From positions 186,001-250,000 of the forward strand of contig NZ_CANKZC010000003.1 in the NCBI RefSeq assembly GCF_947488565.1: a stretch of 64,000 bases of DNA, in the 5' to 3' direction. Below are positions 37,526 to 47,471 of this stretch, in pieces. Origin of the DNA: an uncultured Psychrobacter sp. GTDB taxonomy: Bacteria; Pseudomonadota; Gammaproteobacteria; Pseudomonadales; Moraxellaceae. How positions within the stretch are numbered: position 1 is the first letter of the stretch; every line of letters starts with the position of its first letter. The notes under the pieces are model-generated. The model was given only the letters and a program-made list of their open reading frames with translations, was not told the origin of the DNA and did no database searches. Both the position numbers and the translations under genes were made by a program.

Positions 37526-38267
37526 AAACCAACCTCACGCAGAGGGTTTATTTAATCTAGATGACCTGCCCAATATTGATACCAATCAATTACAACCGAT
37601 CGATATTGAGTCGCTGGTTGCGCCGAATGACCCACGTCATCCGCCTAAGATACTAGTGCTATACGGGTCGTTACGTGAGCGCTCATTTTCTAGGTTAGCG
37701 GCTGAGGAAGCAAGTCGGCTGCTGCGTTGGTATGGCTGCGAAGTACGGATGTTTAATCCATCAGGGTTGCCGCTACCTGATGATGCTGATAGCGATCATC
37801 CAAAGGTGCAAGAGCTGCGCGAGCTGGCGCAGTGGTCAGAAGGCATGCTGTGGGTGAGCCCAGAACGTCACGGCAGCATCACCAGCATTATGAAAGCACA
37901 AATCGATTGGATACCGCTTGCACTGGGCGGCGTACGCCCCACTCAAGGCAAAACCTTGGCAGTGATGCAAGTCAGCGGTGGCAGTCAAAGCTTTAATACC
38001 GTCAATCAGCTGCGCATTCTGGGGCGCTGGATGCGTATGATTACTATCCCCAATCAATCGTCTATCCCTAAGGCTTTTTTACAGTTTAATGATGACAATC
38101 GTATGGATATGTCGCCTTTATATCTGCGCCTTGTGGATGTTTGTGAAGAGCTGGTGAAGTTTACGTGGTTGACTCGTGGACGCTCGACCTATCTGACCGA
38201 TAGATACTCTGAGCGGGTGGAAAGTGCCGAAGAGCTATCACAGCGTGTCAATCAAAAGTCGCTGTAA
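37509..38267 (+). CDS. arsH: ArsH NADPH-dependent FMN reductase/organoarsenical oxidase
   Basis: A 252-residue flavodoxin-like protein with the FMN-binding [13 protein letters not shown] near residue 57 and [18 protein letters not shown] near 120, both characteristic of ArsH. ArsH oxidises trivalent organoarsenicals to less toxic pentavalent forms. It starts inside the end of arsC and is followed by arsB after 43 bases. Confidence 0.93.
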   Translation: MTTTNKNQPHAEGLFNLDDLPNIDTNQLQPIDIESLVAPNDPRHPPKILVLYGSLRERSFSRLAAEEASRLLRWYGCEVRMFNPSGLPLPDDADSDHPKVQELRELAQWSEGMLWVSPERHGSITSIMKAQIDWIPLALGGVRPTQGKTLAVMQVSGGSQSFNTVNQLRILGRWMRMITIPNQSSIPKAFLQFNDDNRMDMSPLYLRLVDVCEELVKFTWLTRGRSTYLTDRYSERVESAEELSQRVNQKSL

Positions 38268-38310
38268 TATCTCCTAGTTATAATCAACACGCCGTAAACA
38301 AGGTTGCTCC

Positions 38311-39618
38311 ATGCTCGCATTCATTATCTTTATCGTAACTTTGGTTTTAGTGATATGGCAGCCTAAAGGCTTGGGCATTGGTTGGAGCGCGTTGGGCGGG
38401 GCGTTGGTCGCCTTGGCTTTTGGCGTGGTACAGTTATCCGATGTCGCTGTGGTGTGGGATATCGTTTGGGATGCGACTTTTACCTTTGTGGCACTGATTA
38501 TTATCTCGCTTATCTTAGATAGAGCGGGATTTTTTGGTTGGGCCGCCTTGCATGTGGCGAGACTAGGCAATGGGCAAGGACGCTTATTGTTTCCCATGAT
38601 TGTCATATTGGGCGCGTTTATCTCCGCGTTTTTTGCCAATGATGGCGCTGCATTACTCCTGACACCGATCGTCATCGCCATCTTGCTACGGCTTAAGTTT
38701 TCACCGCCATCGGCATTGGCTTTTATCATCGCGACGGGCTTTATCGCTGATACCGCAAGTTTGCCGCTAGTGACTTCTAATCTGGTCAATATCGTCAGCG
38801 CCAATTATTTCGATATTGGCTTTGGACGTTATGCGGCGGTCATGGTGCCCGTCAATATCATCTCTGTCATCGCGACATTAGCAGTGCTGTGGGTGGTATA
38901 TGCCCGCCAAATCCCAACACATTATTCTATTACCAATCTTAGCGCACCTGCATCTGCTATTGAAGATATGTTAGTTTTTAGGGCAGCTTTTCCGCTACTT
39001 GCCTTATTATTGGTTGCTTATTTTGCGACTGAATCAATAGGTATTCCTATCTCCGTTGTCACTGGAGCGGCGGCTTTAATGCTGATGGCCATCGCAGGTC
39101 GCTGGTGGCAAGGTGGGCGAGAGGCGGTTGTTTCGGTGTCTGATGTCGTACGTAACGCACCTTGGCAAATTGTCTTGTTTTCTGTCGGTATGTACTTGGT
39201 GGTGTATGGCTTGGGGAATGCAGGACTGACAGCTTATGGTGCTCAGATACTCAATTGGCTAGGGCAGCAAGGTAATATCATCGCCACAGTAGGCACGGGT
39301 TTTCTTTCGGCGATTGTAGCTTCTATCATGAATAACATGCCATCGACCTTGGTAGGCGCATTGGCGATTGATAGCGCGCAAGTACCGGCTGCCACTCGCG
39401 AGCTGATGATATATGCCAATGTGATTGGTAATGATCTAGGACCGAAGTTTACACCCATCGGTAGCCTTGCGACCTTGTTATGGCTACATGTGTTGGCAGA
39501 AAAAGATTATAAAATCAGCTGGGGGCAATATATGAAAATCGGCCTGCTCATTACGCCGCCAGTATTACTAGCCACGCTGTTGGCTTTGGTGTTTTGGTTG
39601 CCGATGCTGCCAAGTTAA
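38311..39618 (+). CDS. arsB: Arsenite efflux permease ArsB
   Basis: A 435-residue membrane protein with 11-12 hydrophobic segments. It shows the ArsB/NhaD-superfamily features FFANDGAALLLTPIVIA near residue 110 and NNMPSTLVGALAID near 350. ArsB expels arsenite using the proton gradient. No arsA ATPase is present, so it would work alone. It ends 11 bases before the convergent copS gene, with no clear terminator between. Confidence 0.93.
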   Translation: MLAFIIFIVTLVLVIWQPKGLGIGWSALGGALVALAFGVVQLSDVAVVWDIVWDATFTFVALIIISLILDRAGFFGWAALHVARLGNGQGRLLFPMIVILGAFISAFFANDGAALLLTPIVIAILLRLKFSPPSALAFIIATGFIADTASLPLVTSNLVNIVSANYFDIGFGRYAAVMVPVNIISVIATLAVLWVVYARQIPTHYSITNLSAPASAIEDMLVFRAAFPLLALLLVAYFATESIGIPISVVTGAAALMLMAIAGRWWQGGREAVVSVSDVVRNAPWQIVLFSVGMYLVVYGLGNAGLTAYGAQILNWLGQQGNIIATVGTGFLSAIVASIMNNMPSTLVGALAIDSAQVPAATRELMIYANVIGNDLGPKFTPIGSLATLLWLHVLAEKDYKISWGQYMKIGLLITPPVLLATLLALVFWLPMLPS

Positions 39619-39629
39619 TTCTGTGCTCG

Positions 39630-41183
39630 CTACAAAATCACCTCAACCTCGAAATAATAATCCTCTTTAATAGAGATACTGACATTGCCGTTATGGGCGT
39701 TGACGATCGCTTGTACAATAGATAAACCCAGACCTGATCCTGCGTGCATGGCTTTGGTTTGATCATGTCGATGAAAACGCTCAAATAATTTATCCGCATC
39801 GCTTTGTGCCAGTGGCTCGTCCAAACGATTGGTAATAGTTACTTTTAATGACTGTTTTTTTGTGCAGGATGTGTCATTTTTTGATAAGTTGTCTTTGTCA
39901 ATCATGGCCGTTTTATGCGCGGCAATAGTAATGACACTATCACTAGCCGCATAATAGATAGCATTTGACAGTAGATTGGCAAACAGCCTTTGCAGCAACC
40001 CTTCATCGCCTAACACACTGCCAAAGTCTCCTAATTTGTCGAAAGTGATACCGCGCTCATCGGCGATCAGCTCAAAATAATCGACAAGTTTGCCAATCAG
40101 CCTGTCAGTATCGACAGCACTAAGCTGCGAGTCACTCAGCCCCTTTTGAGTCTTGGCGAGCAGGAGCATATTATTAATCAGACTCGATAACTGCTCTAAA
40201 GTTTCATGCTGATGATGCAGCTGCTCGATATACTCATCGCTATCTCTAGGTTTACTGAGCATCACCTGTGTTTGGGTACTGAGCGTGGCTATGGGAGTAC
40301 GCAGCTCGTGAGCAATATTGTCAGAGAAGCGTAGCAGGGAGGCAAAATTGCTCTCAAGCTTAGCCAGCATTAAGTTGTAAGACTGGGCCAAAGGTCTTAG
40401 CTCTCTTGGCATCTCGCTGGCATTAATTCTCTCATCAAGGCGCTCAGGATTGATGCCTTTCATCTTTTGTGTGATCGTAGATAAAGGCGCAAAACCCCAA
40501 TAGACGCTGAGTGCAGCAACTGACACCAATAGCAAGGTAATCGCTAGCAATATAATACTAAGCTGGCGATTAAACTGTAATAAATACTGATGATGAATAT
40601 CGATAGGTAGGACAATTAGCGCTAATAGATCATTATTTTGTATGATGACGGCTCGATAACGGCGCTCATTTATCGTGGTGACAAATTGCCGCTCGTGATG
40701 CTCTTGCCATAATAATGGTAGGCTAAAATTTGCGGGCAACTCGTCAGCAAAACCACTAGGCGTACTGGTAGATAGCTGGCCGTCTTTGTCAGTAAGTAAG
40801 ATTTTTAGATCGTAATCGAGCCAAGACGAATGCAGATGATCAGCGTTAATGGGCGCTGATAGCGTAGCTGAATCTAAAGAAGCTGGGTTCGGTAAAAAGG
40901 CAGGATTTGGCGTAGAAGGCAGAGCGCTTTGATATTCTCTATCCGTCAAATGCTGGCGAAGATTAAAGGCAGCGTGGTTAATAATCTCAGCGTCCATTTC
41001 CTCAAAGTGTCCCTTCACCGAGCGCTGAATCCAGATATACAGCACAATTTGTGACAGCACCACAAATAGGGTAAGTAAAAATACCGTGCGCCAAAGCAAA
41101 GGCCAGCGCCGATTATCAAATTTAGCTTGAGTATTATTAGGTGGTGTTTTATTTAACATCGATTTATTTAACGTCTGTATCAT
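39630..41183 (-). CDS. copS: Heavy-metal sensor histidine kinase (CopS/CusS-like)
   Basis: A 517-residue kinase. Two membrane helices (about 29-50 and 208-228) flank a periplasmic sensor of about 155 residues. A HAMP segment follows, then the H-box NIAHELRTPIATL, an N-box LFANLLSNAIYYA and the G-box GSGLGLSIVQAI. It is encoded with its regulator (20-base overlap) and transcribed away from the copper genes. By context it senses periplasmic copper or silver. Confidence 0.92.
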   Translation of the reverse strand: MIQTLNKSMLNKTPPNNTQAKFDNRRWPLLWRTVFLLTLFVVLSQIVLYIWIQRSVKGHFEEMDAEIINHAAFNLRQHLTDREYQSALPSTPNPAFLPNPASLDSATLSAPINADHLHSSWLDYDLKILLTDKDGQLSTSTPSGFADELPANFSLPLLWQEHHERQFVTTINERRYRAVIIQNNDLLALIVLPIDIHHQYLLQFNRQLSIILLAITLLLVSVAALSVYWGFAPLSTITQKMKGINPERLDERINASEMPRELRPLAQSYNLMLAKLESNFASLLRFSDNIAHELRTPIATLSTQTQVMLSKPRDSDEYIEQLHHQHETLEQLSSLINNMLLLAKTQKGLSDSQLSAVDTDRLIGKLVDYFELIADERGITFDKLGDFGSVLGDEGLLQRLFANLLSNAIYYAASDSVITIAAHKTAMIDKDNLSKNDTSCTKKQSLKVTITNRLDEPLAQSDADKLFERFHRHDQTKAMHAGSGLGLSIVQAIVNAHNGNVSISIKEDYYFEVEVIL

Positions 41184-41865
41184 GTGTATCTAAAACGTCC
41201 AACTTATAACCCATGCCGCGTACGGTGTGAATCAGCTTGATCTCAAAACCATCATCCACCTTTAGTCGCAGGCGTCTTATCGCCACATCAATGACATTGG
41301 TATCACTATCAAAGTTCATGTCCCATACTTGCGAGGCGATGACAGAGCGCGGCAATACCTCACCTTGACGTTCTAATAAAAACTGCAACAGTGAGAACTC
41401 TTTTGCCGTCAGTTTAATAGCGCTGTCGCCTCTATGCACAGTGCGCTTGGCAATGTCCATTTTTAGATCCGCTATTTGCATAATCGTACTTTGATAATCT
41501 GCTTGACTGACGCGTCTTAGTAGGCTTTTTATTCTAACTATTAATTCGGCAAAGGCAAAAGGCTTGGTTAGATAGTCATCACCGCCGATCTCAATGCCTT
41601 TAACCCTATCGCTTAACTCATCTTTTGCCGTTAAAAATAAGACAGGCGTATGCTTGCCAGCGGCTCGATAATTGCATACCAGCTCAAAGCCATTAATATC
41701 AGGCAACATCACGTCCATAATGATGACGTTAAAGTCTTCGGTCATAAGAGCATGATAGCCGCTGAGTCCTGTGGTCTGATGGTCAACGATAAAGCCGGCT
41801 TCGCTGAGCCCTTTTTTTATGTACTCACCAAGCTTTATCTCATCTTCTACTAGCAATACTTTCAT
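41164..41865 (-). CDS. copR: Copper response regulator (CopR/CusR-like)
   Basis: A 233-residue OmpR-family regulator. The receiver domain has Asp51 (IIMDVMLPDING) as the phosphorylation site and Lys in LFLTAKDEL. A winged-helix DNA-binding domain follows (VIDVAIRRLRLKVD, HTVRGMGYKLD). The divergent copper genes carry an almost ideal CusR-type box at 41982, which supports the call. It is co-transcribed with copS, first in order. Confidence 0.93.
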   Translation of the reverse strand: MKVLLVEDEIKLGEYIKKGLSEAGFIVDHQTTGLSGYHALMTEDFNVIIMDVMLPDINGFELVCNYRAAGKHTPVLFLTAKDELSDRVKGIEIGGDDYLTKPFAFAELIVRIKSLLRRVSQADYQSTIMQIADLKMDIAKRTVHRGDSAIKLTAKEFSLLQFLLERQGEVLPRSVIASQVWDMNFDSDTNVIDVAIRRLRLKVDDGFEIKLIHTVRGMGYKLDVLDTHDTDVK

Positions 41866-41981
41866 AGGCTAGCCTCCATTAGGCGGATCAATTTAATGCG
41901 GCTCATTCTCGCTATTACTTTTAGCCTTACTGTGGTCTTCATACTAAAGGAATATACTCGGCATGAAAATCTAAAGCGACG

Positions 41982-42003
41982 AAGATGACAAAATTGTCAT
42001 CTT
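41982..42003. promoter_or_regulatory. CusR/CopR box in the divergent copper promoter
   Basis: AAGATGACAA-AA-TTGTCATCTT is a perfect palindrome with 10-bp arms that matches the known CusR box (AAAATGACAA-N2-TTGTCATTTT) at 18 of 20 arm positions. A further TTGTCATCT half-site follows at 42006-42014. It lies between copR (leftward) and the copper genes (rightward). Confidence 0.9.
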
Positions 42004-42083
42004 ATTGTCATCTAGCAGTCAGAATAAATAAGACATAATCTAAGCCAGTAACATGGCTTTTCACCAAAAAATAAGGATTTACC

Positions 42084-42359
42084 ATGTACTCAACCAAATC
42101 AATCATCATCACTGCTGTTGCTCTAGTCATTTCAACGTCTGCTATGGCTCATGATCCAAAATTCCATGCCGAAAAAGATCAAATGAGCTGTAAAAAGATG
42201 GAAAAGCATATGCAAATGATGCAAAAAATGGATCATAGCAAGATGGATATGAACGACCCTGCTATGAAAGCCATGATGGCTAATATGGGCAAAATGAAGC
42301 AGATCTATCAACAACACTGCGTCAGTAGTGAGACGGTCAGTAATAAAAGTAAATCTTAA
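42084..42359 (+). CDS. Small Met/His-rich secreted protein (copper region)
   Basis: A 91-residue protein with a signal peptide (VISTSAMA, cleavage about residue 22). The mature part is rich in Met, His and Lys (KKMEKHMQMMQKMDHSKMD). It probably binds Cu(I) in the periplasm. AAGGAT lies 8 bases upstream of the ATG. It is the first gene behind the CusR-type box, 80 bases from it. No family was recognised. Confidence 0.8.
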   Translation: MYSTKSIIITAVALVISTSAMAHDPKFHAEKDQMSCKKMEKHMQMMQKMDHSKMDMNDPAMKAMMANMGKMKQIYQQHCVSSETVSNKSKS

Positions 42360-42457
42360 GAATTTTAAATATAATCCTATAAAATATACATCACTATCAG
42401 GCAGCCTTGCTAAATGATAGTGGTGTATTAACAACAATAGATTTTTAGGATAACTAC

Positions 42458-43054
42458 ATGAAATTCTTATTGGGGGTGGTTTCTACCCTTGTTGTCGCAA
42501 TTATTGGTGTTTTTGCTGTCATTACTAGTGGTGTTATAAATATTGGCGCCGATCAAGAGCATAGTCCAATGGTCTACAACTTCTTGGAGACCGCTCGTCA
42601 TCGTTCTATAGAAAACGCGAGTAGAGATATCATCGTTCCAGATTTAGCACAGGTTGACATGATTAGCAGTGGCGGCGCAGATTATAAAGACATGTGCGCA
42701 GGCTGTCATTTGTCTCCTGGCGTAGAACAGACTGACCTTAGTCAAGGCCTATATCCAAAGCCGCCTAATTTTACCAATACTGATATTGTTGCGCGTTATC
42801 AAACGCAGGCGGGTGCTAGACAGGGGTTTTGGGCGATTAAGCACGGTATTATGGCGTCTGGAATGCCAGCATGGGGCGCAACGCATGATGACGATAGAAT
42901 GTGGGCCATGATCGCGTTTATCAGATCGCTACCTAAATTAGATAAAAGTCAGTACACCATGCTAACAACAAGATTGGACGACGATATGCTGGATATGTCG
43001 TTCAATAGCGACACGATGGATATGACGGATGACGGATTTGAAATGCAGCATTAA
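42458..43054 (+). CDS. c-type cytochrome of the copper cluster
   Basis: A 198-residue membrane-anchored cytochrome c. An N-terminal helix (3-29) is followed by one haem site CAGCH at 80-84 and a likely distal Met in GIMASGMPAWG. The C-terminal tail is acidic and Met-rich. Such cytochromes occur in copper-resistance operons next to CopA oxidases and may pass electrons from oxidised Cu(I). It lies between the Met-rich peptide and the DUF411 lipoprotein. Confidence 0.88.
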   Translation: MKFLLGVVSTLVVAIIGVFAVITSGVINIGADQEHSPMVYNFLETARHRSIENASRDIIVPDLAQVDMISSGGADYKDMCAGCHLSPGVEQTDLSQGLYPKPPNFTNTDIVARYQTQAGARQGFWAIKHGIMASGMPAWGATHDDDRMWAMIAFIRSLPKLDKSQYTMLTTRLDDDMLDMSFNSDTMDMTDDGFEMQH

Positions 43055-43158
43055 TTATTTTCAAGTTCATATTTTTTAGTATCGTAGTTTTTAATACATG
43101 GGTTTTAACATCTAGTTTTTAATATCAAAAATGCAAACAGACGCTTAGGAGTGGCTCT

Positions 43159-43800
43159 ATGAAGCGCTATACCAATATGTTTTCTAGCAAACACAACCAA
43201 TTATCTGCTCGTGTTCTTTTAGTGATGGCGACATCTTCACTACTATTAGCGGCTTGTAGCCAATCAAATACGAGCGCTTCTGATTCACAGCCTGTACAAC
43301 CTGAGCCAACGGTTGCGACACAAACGGCTCAGGTAGCACAGCCACAAGCTGAGATAACAGCAGTGACGGCTCCTTTGATAAACCAATCAGAGCTTCTTAA
43401 AAATGTCTCGGCTACGGTGTATAAAGATGCCAACTGTGGCTGCTGTAAAGAATGGATAGGTTATGCAGAAGACAATGGCTTAAATGCCACTGCGCAAGAC
43501 GTTACAGACTTATCGGTATTCAAAGAGCGTTATAGCGTATCACCGCAAATGCAGTCTTGCCATACGACAGTTACCACCGATGGTTATGTCTTTGAAGGTC
43601 ATGTCCCAGCTAAGCATATGGCGCAGTTTCTAGCCAATCCGCCAAACGATGCTATCGGTCTTGCCGTACCGGGTATGCCAGTCGGTAGCCCTGGTATGGA
43701 GTATCAAAATCAGTTTATGCCGTATCAAATCATGCAAATCAATAAAGACGGTACGACAAGCGTCTATGCTGATATTGAGTTGCCGCATCAGCAATTGTAG
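43159..43800 (+). CDS. DUF411 metal-binding lipoprotein
   Basis: A 213-residue lipoprotein. The lipobox LLLAAC has its lipid Cys at residue 33, followed by a Gln/Pro/Thr-rich linker. The DUF411 domain begins near residue 90 (VYKDANCGCCKEWIGYAEDNG), and its Cys pair and later MQSCHT motif are candidate copper ligands. DUF411 proteins are standard members of copper-resistance gene sets. AGGAG precedes the ATG by 9 bases. Confidence 0.9.
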   Translation: MKRYTNMFSSKHNQLSARVLLVMATSSLLLAACSQSNTSASDSQPVQPEPTVATQTAQVAQPQAEITAVTAPLINQSELLKNVSATVYKDANCGCCKEWIGYAEDNGLNATAQDVTDLSVFKERYSVSPQMQSCHTTVTTDGYVFEGHVPAKHMAQFLANPPNDAIGLAVPGMPVGSPGMEYQNQFMPYQIMQINKDGTTSVYADIELPHQQL

Positions 43801-43874
43801 TTTGATTGATGTTTAAAGTAGATCGTTTGGTACAAACTCAATTCCCATTTTATGGATTAAGTTAGGTCATCATT

Positions 43875-45584
43875 ATGAATAATAAAAACATGCTTAACCG
43901 CAGGCGTTTTTTAACAGGCTCATCTACGCTAATTGGCGCGTCTATGCTATCGACCCTGCCAACCATGGCCAATAGTGCCTTGGGGGCAAATCAAAAAAAC
44001 GTCGTCATTAACACTGATAAGCTCGAGCATAAAGTACCCATACTGACAGGCAATGAGTTTGATCTTTATGTCAGCAAAAAACCCATTATTGTTAATGGCA
44101 AAACGAGCATGGCGACGCTCATTAATGACTCATTGCCAGCGCCAACGCTAAAAATGCGTGAAGGTGATACGGTAGTGATCCGCGTCCATAACCAGATGAA
44201 TGAGTCGACCTCTATTCATTGGCATGGTCTGCTTGTACCGTTTGAGATGGATGGCGTGCCAGGTATTAGCTTTGATGGTATTCCAGCCAATAGCACCTTT
44301 ACGTATAAATTTACCCTGAAACAATCTGGCACTTATTGGTATCACTCGCACACAGGATTCCAAGAACAAACCGGTATGCGCGGGGCTATTGTCATTGAGC
44401 CAAAAGGACGCGAACGTCATCCTATCCAAGAAGATCATGTCATTTTGCTCAGTGATTGGACGCACCGTGACCCACACAATTTGCTAAAACTACTTAAACA
44501 GCGTGCAGACTTTGATAATTATCATTTGCCAGATTTTAAAAAGCTTTTGTCCGATATTGCCGCAACAGATATCGAGACAGCTTTTGATAAGCGCAAAATG
44601 TGGAATCAGATGCGCATGATGCCGACCGACTTTAGTGATTTAACTGGCGAGACGACTTTTGATTATCTGATCAATGGCAAAACCACTGCTGCTAATTGGG
44701 CACAAATCGTCAAACCCGGTCAGCCTGTCAAACTGCGCTTTATCAATGGTTCAGCGCAGACGATATTTGATGTGCGTATCCCGGGACTTAAGATGACCGT
44801 AATAGCGACCGATGGCGTAGACGTTAAACCGGTGGCTATCGATGATTTTCGTATTGGGGTGGCTGAGACTTATGATGTCATCGTGACGCCAAGCAAAGAC
44901 GCCTATACCATATTTGCGCAAAATATTGACCGTACCGATTACGTTGCCGCAAGGCTTGCCACAACCCCTGATGCGCACGCTCTCATTCCGGCTATGGATG
45001 GATTTGAGTGGCTGACGATGGCGGATATGATGGGCGCGATGGGCGATAACGGTTACGATGCTCGCCATGCCAAGACCGAGTATGATTTTAAGACCGATAT
45101 GCGCGTCGATAGTCCGCGCATCAACCTTGACGATCCAGGCATCAACTTACGTAAGGTTGCTAAAAACCGTGATGTTTTAACCTATAACCAGCTGCATACA
45201 GTAGATGAGACTGCGCTTAGCGAGCAGCGCAAACCTACTCGTGAAATTGAAATACATCTAACTGGTAATATGGAGCGTTATATTTGGGCATTAGATGGGG
45301 TTATGTTTCGGGATGCCGCGCCGGTCAACATCAAACCTAATGAGCGCGTGCGCATTACCTTAATCAATGACACCATGATGAATCATCCGATGCATTTGCA
45401 TGGTATGTGGAGCGATATGCGTGCGCCTGATGGTGACTTTCAGGTGCGTAAACATACCATTATCGTGCAGCCTGCACAAAAGGTCAGCTTCGATGTTACA
45501 GGAGAAGCAGGGCGCTGGGCGTGGCATTGCCATCTGCTCTATCATATGGAAGCAGGCATGTTTAGAGAAGTTGCCGTTGTTTAA
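43875..45584 (+). CDS. copA: Multicopper oxidase CopA (Tat-exported)
   Basis: A 569-residue multicopper oxidase. The Tat signal NRRRFLTGSS at the N-terminus is followed by the copper sites HWHGLLVPFEMDG and YHSHTGFQEQTGM, then HPMHLHGMW and HCHLLYHMEAGMF at the end. It oxidises Cu(I) to Cu(II) in the periplasm. The Met-rich region before the third domain is short (MADMMGAMG). It is followed by copB with a 7-base gap to the frame, so the pair is translated together. Confidence 0.94.
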   Translation: MNNKNMLNRRRFLTGSSTLIGASMLSTLPTMANSALGANQKNVVINTDKLEHKVPILTGNEFDLYVSKKPIIVNGKTSMATLINDSLPAPTLKMREGDTVVIRVHNQMNESTSIHWHGLLVPFEMDGVPGISFDGIPANSTFTYKFTLKQSGTYWYHSHTGFQEQTGMRGAIVIEPKGRERHPIQEDHVILLSDWTHRDPHNLLKLLKQRADFDNYHLPDFKKLLSDIAATDIETAFDKRKMWNQMRMMPTDFSDLTGETTFDYLINGKTTAANWAQIVKPGQPVKLRFINGSAQTIFDVRIPGLKMTVIATDGVDVKPVAIDDFRIGVAETYDVIVTPSKDAYTIFAQNIDRTDYVAARLATTPDAHALIPAMDGFEWLTMADMMGAMGDNGYDARHAKTEYDFKTDMRVDSPRINLDDPGINLRKVAKNRDVLTYNQLHTVDETALSEQRKPTREIEIHLTGNMERYIWALDGVMFRDAAPVNIKPNERVRITLINDTMMNHPMHLHGMWSDMRAPDGDFQVRKHTIIVQPAQKVSFDVTGEAGRWAWHCHLLYHMEAGMFREVAVV

Positions 45585-45608
45585 TGAATCGTGGAAGGTG
45601 AGTGCATT

Positions 45609-46574
45609 ATGAAAACCATTAAAAAAAGTCTGCCATTCATTGGGTTGTCATACCTAGTTATGCTGGCATCACCCTTTGCAGCAGCAGCCGAGATGGATCA
45701 CAGCGGCATGAATATGTCAGATATGGATCACAGCAGTATGGACATGTCGGATATGGACCACAGTGGCATGGATATGTCAGGTGATATGTCAGGTATGGAT
45801 CATAGCGGTATGAATATGTCGGGCATGGATCATGGCAGTATGGATATGTCTGGGATGCAAGGCGGCGAACCGCCAGCTGATGCTCGTAGTCCAGATTATT
45901 CAAATGGCGTTCCTTATGGGGAGCATGGTAAGCCTTTGATGATGGGCAGCTTGCCATTATGGGGCGTGTCAGTAGACGATTTGGGTTATCAGTTTGACGA
46001 GGATCAGATCAATTATGAGGTTGAAGGTTGGTACGGTACAGACAGCAACCGCGTAACGCTACGTAGCGAAGGTAGTATCCAAACTAAAGATGAGAAAGAA
46101 ATTGATAGCTTAACCTCACTATCTTACTGGAAGCCGCTTAGTATTTTTTGGAATGGGGAAGCCGGTGTCGCTTATGATACCGAAAACGACAAGCCTGCTG
46201 TGATGACTGGTATTGTAGGCACTGCGCCATACTTCATCGAAACTGACGCTAGAGCGTATTTATATACCGATGGGCAAGTCCGTCTGGATCTAGGTGCGGA
46301 GTATGAGTGGCGTTTAGATCAGCATTGGGTAGTCATTCCAGAAGTAGAGCTGACGGCATTTAGTAAAGATGACACAGATAACAATATTAGTAAGGGATTT
46401 AACGAAATGGAGGCCGAAGTTAGGCTGACTTATGAGACATTGAGTCGACAGCTTGCACCTTATGTGGGTATCAGCTATGAGACTGCTTTGAGCGACGCTC
46501 GAGATTTGCGACGTCAAGAAGACGAAGCCGTTGATTCTAGTAGTGTGACAGCCGGTGTAAAGTTTTGGTTCTAG
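45609..46574 (+). CDS. copB: Copper resistance outer-membrane protein CopB
   Basis: A 321-residue protein from the ATG at 45609. The frame opens at a GTG at 45591, but GAAGGTGAG sits properly before the ATG. A signal peptide is followed by eight or so Met-Asp-His repeats (MDHSGMNMS type) at about 27-75, then a beta-barrel domain ending in Phe (VTAGVKFWF), as for outer-membrane proteins. CopB binds copper and is always next to copA. A terminator hairpin follows. Confidence 0.93.
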   Translation: MKTIKKSLPFIGLSYLVMLASPFAAAAEMDHSGMNMSDMDHSSMDMSDMDHSGMDMSGDMSGMDHSGMNMSGMDHGSMDMSGMQGGEPPADARSPDYSNGVPYGEHGKPLMMGSLPLWGVSVDDLGYQFDEDQINYEVEGWYGTDSNRVTLRSEGSIQTKDEKEIDSLTSLSYWKPLSIFWNGEAGVAYDTENDKPAVMTGIVGTAPYFIETDARAYLYTDGQVRLDLGAEYEWRLDQHWVVIPEVELTAFSKDDTDNNISKGFNEMEAEVRLTYETLSRQLAPYVGISYETALSDARDLRRQEDEAVDSSSVTAGVKFWF

Positions 46575-46623
46575 TGTTAACCATTTAAGTAAAAAACAGT
46601 CTATAACACTAGCGCTAAAAAAC

Positions 46624-46652
46624 AGGCACCTCTGTAGTTAGGTGCCTTTTTT
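46624..46652 (+). terminator. Terminator after copB
   Basis: AGGCACCT / AGGTGCCT perfect 8-bp stem followed by T6. It closes the main copper operon. Confidence 0.9.
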
Positions 46653-46672
46653 ATTAAATTAAGGACAAAATT

Positions 46673-47149
46673 GTGAATAATCATATGGATAATAAACAGA
46701 AGCAAATGAACCCCTATGTGAAGTTCACCCTGATGATTTTAACATCGACAGTGGTGATGTTTATCATGATGTATTTTAATACGTATCAATGGGATCACGT
46801 TTATTTTAGTGAAACTAGAGCTTATATGGCGTTATATATGGGCGCGATGATGGCTGTTATCATGCTTGCCTTTATGGGCAATATGTATAAAAAGACCAAG
46901 ATCAATCTCATGGTTTATGGGATTAGCGTCGTGCTATTCGCCTTTGGTTTATGGGGCGTTAGATCACAACAAACGGTTGATCAGGTCGATTGGATGCAGG
47001 CGATGATACCGCATCACTCGATTGCTATTTTGACCAGTACCCGTGCTGATATCGAAGATCCGCGCGTACGTAAGCTTGCCGACGATATTATCGAAGCACA
47101 AAAGCGTGAAATTGGTGAGATGCAGACGCTTATTGAAGAGCTGGAATAA
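46673..47149 (+). CDS. DUF305 membrane protein (copper region)
   Basis: A 158-residue protein starting at a GTG with AAGGA upstream. Three hydrophobic helices (about 18-36, 46-62, 70-88) are followed by a C-terminal DUF305 helical region with WMQAMIPHHSIAI and RKLADDIIEAQKREI. The M..HH motif is a candidate metal site. It lies behind the copB terminator and so may have its own promoter. Confidence 0.85.
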   Translation: MNNHMDNKQKQMNPYVKFTLMILTSTVVMFIMMYFNTYQWDHVYFSETRAYMALYMGAMMAVIMLAFMGNMYKKTKINLMVYGISVVLFAFGLWGVRSQQTVDQVDWMQAMIPHHSIAILTSTRADIEDPRVRKLADDIIEAQKREIGEMQTLIEELE

Positions 47150-47294
47150 ACAGTCATAAATTTTGAGCACCGTGTTTTATGAGTATTGTGTCTTGGATGT
47201 CATCAAGTAAATAGTTTATTGAAAGGTATACGATCACACGCCAGTACTATATCATTACTACTATTAAGGGAATAAAAGGTAAGGAGTTATTTTA

Positions 47295-47471
47295 ATGGTA
47301 ATTATGATGCATGGTATGACTGATGCCGTTATACAAAGCATGATGAATGGATCAATGCATGGTGTGGGGTGGGGAAGATCCATAGTCTCCCTATTGTTTA
47401 CGGTACTGGTTTTTGCTGTACTGATATTGGCTATTTTGGCACTGATTAAATATCTGCGTAAATCAGACTAA
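47295..47471 (+). CDS. Small Met/His-rich single-pass membrane protein (58 aa)
   Basis: A short reading frame with AAGGAG 8 bases before the ATG. The N-terminal half is rich in Met and His (MVIMMHGMTDAVIQSMMN), followed by a membrane helix (VSLLFTVLVFAVLILAIL) and a short basic end (KYLRKSD). It sits between two copper-related genes, so it could help bind or sense copper at the membrane. No family is assigned. Confidence 0.6.
   Translation: MVIMMHGMTDAVIQSMMNGSMHGVGWGRSIVSLLFTVLVFAVLILAILALIKYLRKSD

Noticed and set aside
38274..38804. 176-codon minus-strand frame opposite arsB
   Set aside because: Shadow of arsB; composition is typical of antisense frames of membrane proteins.
45658..45957. 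99-codon minus-strand frame with Tyr/Pro/Cys repeats
   Set aside because: It is the antisense of the CopB Met-Asp-His repeats.
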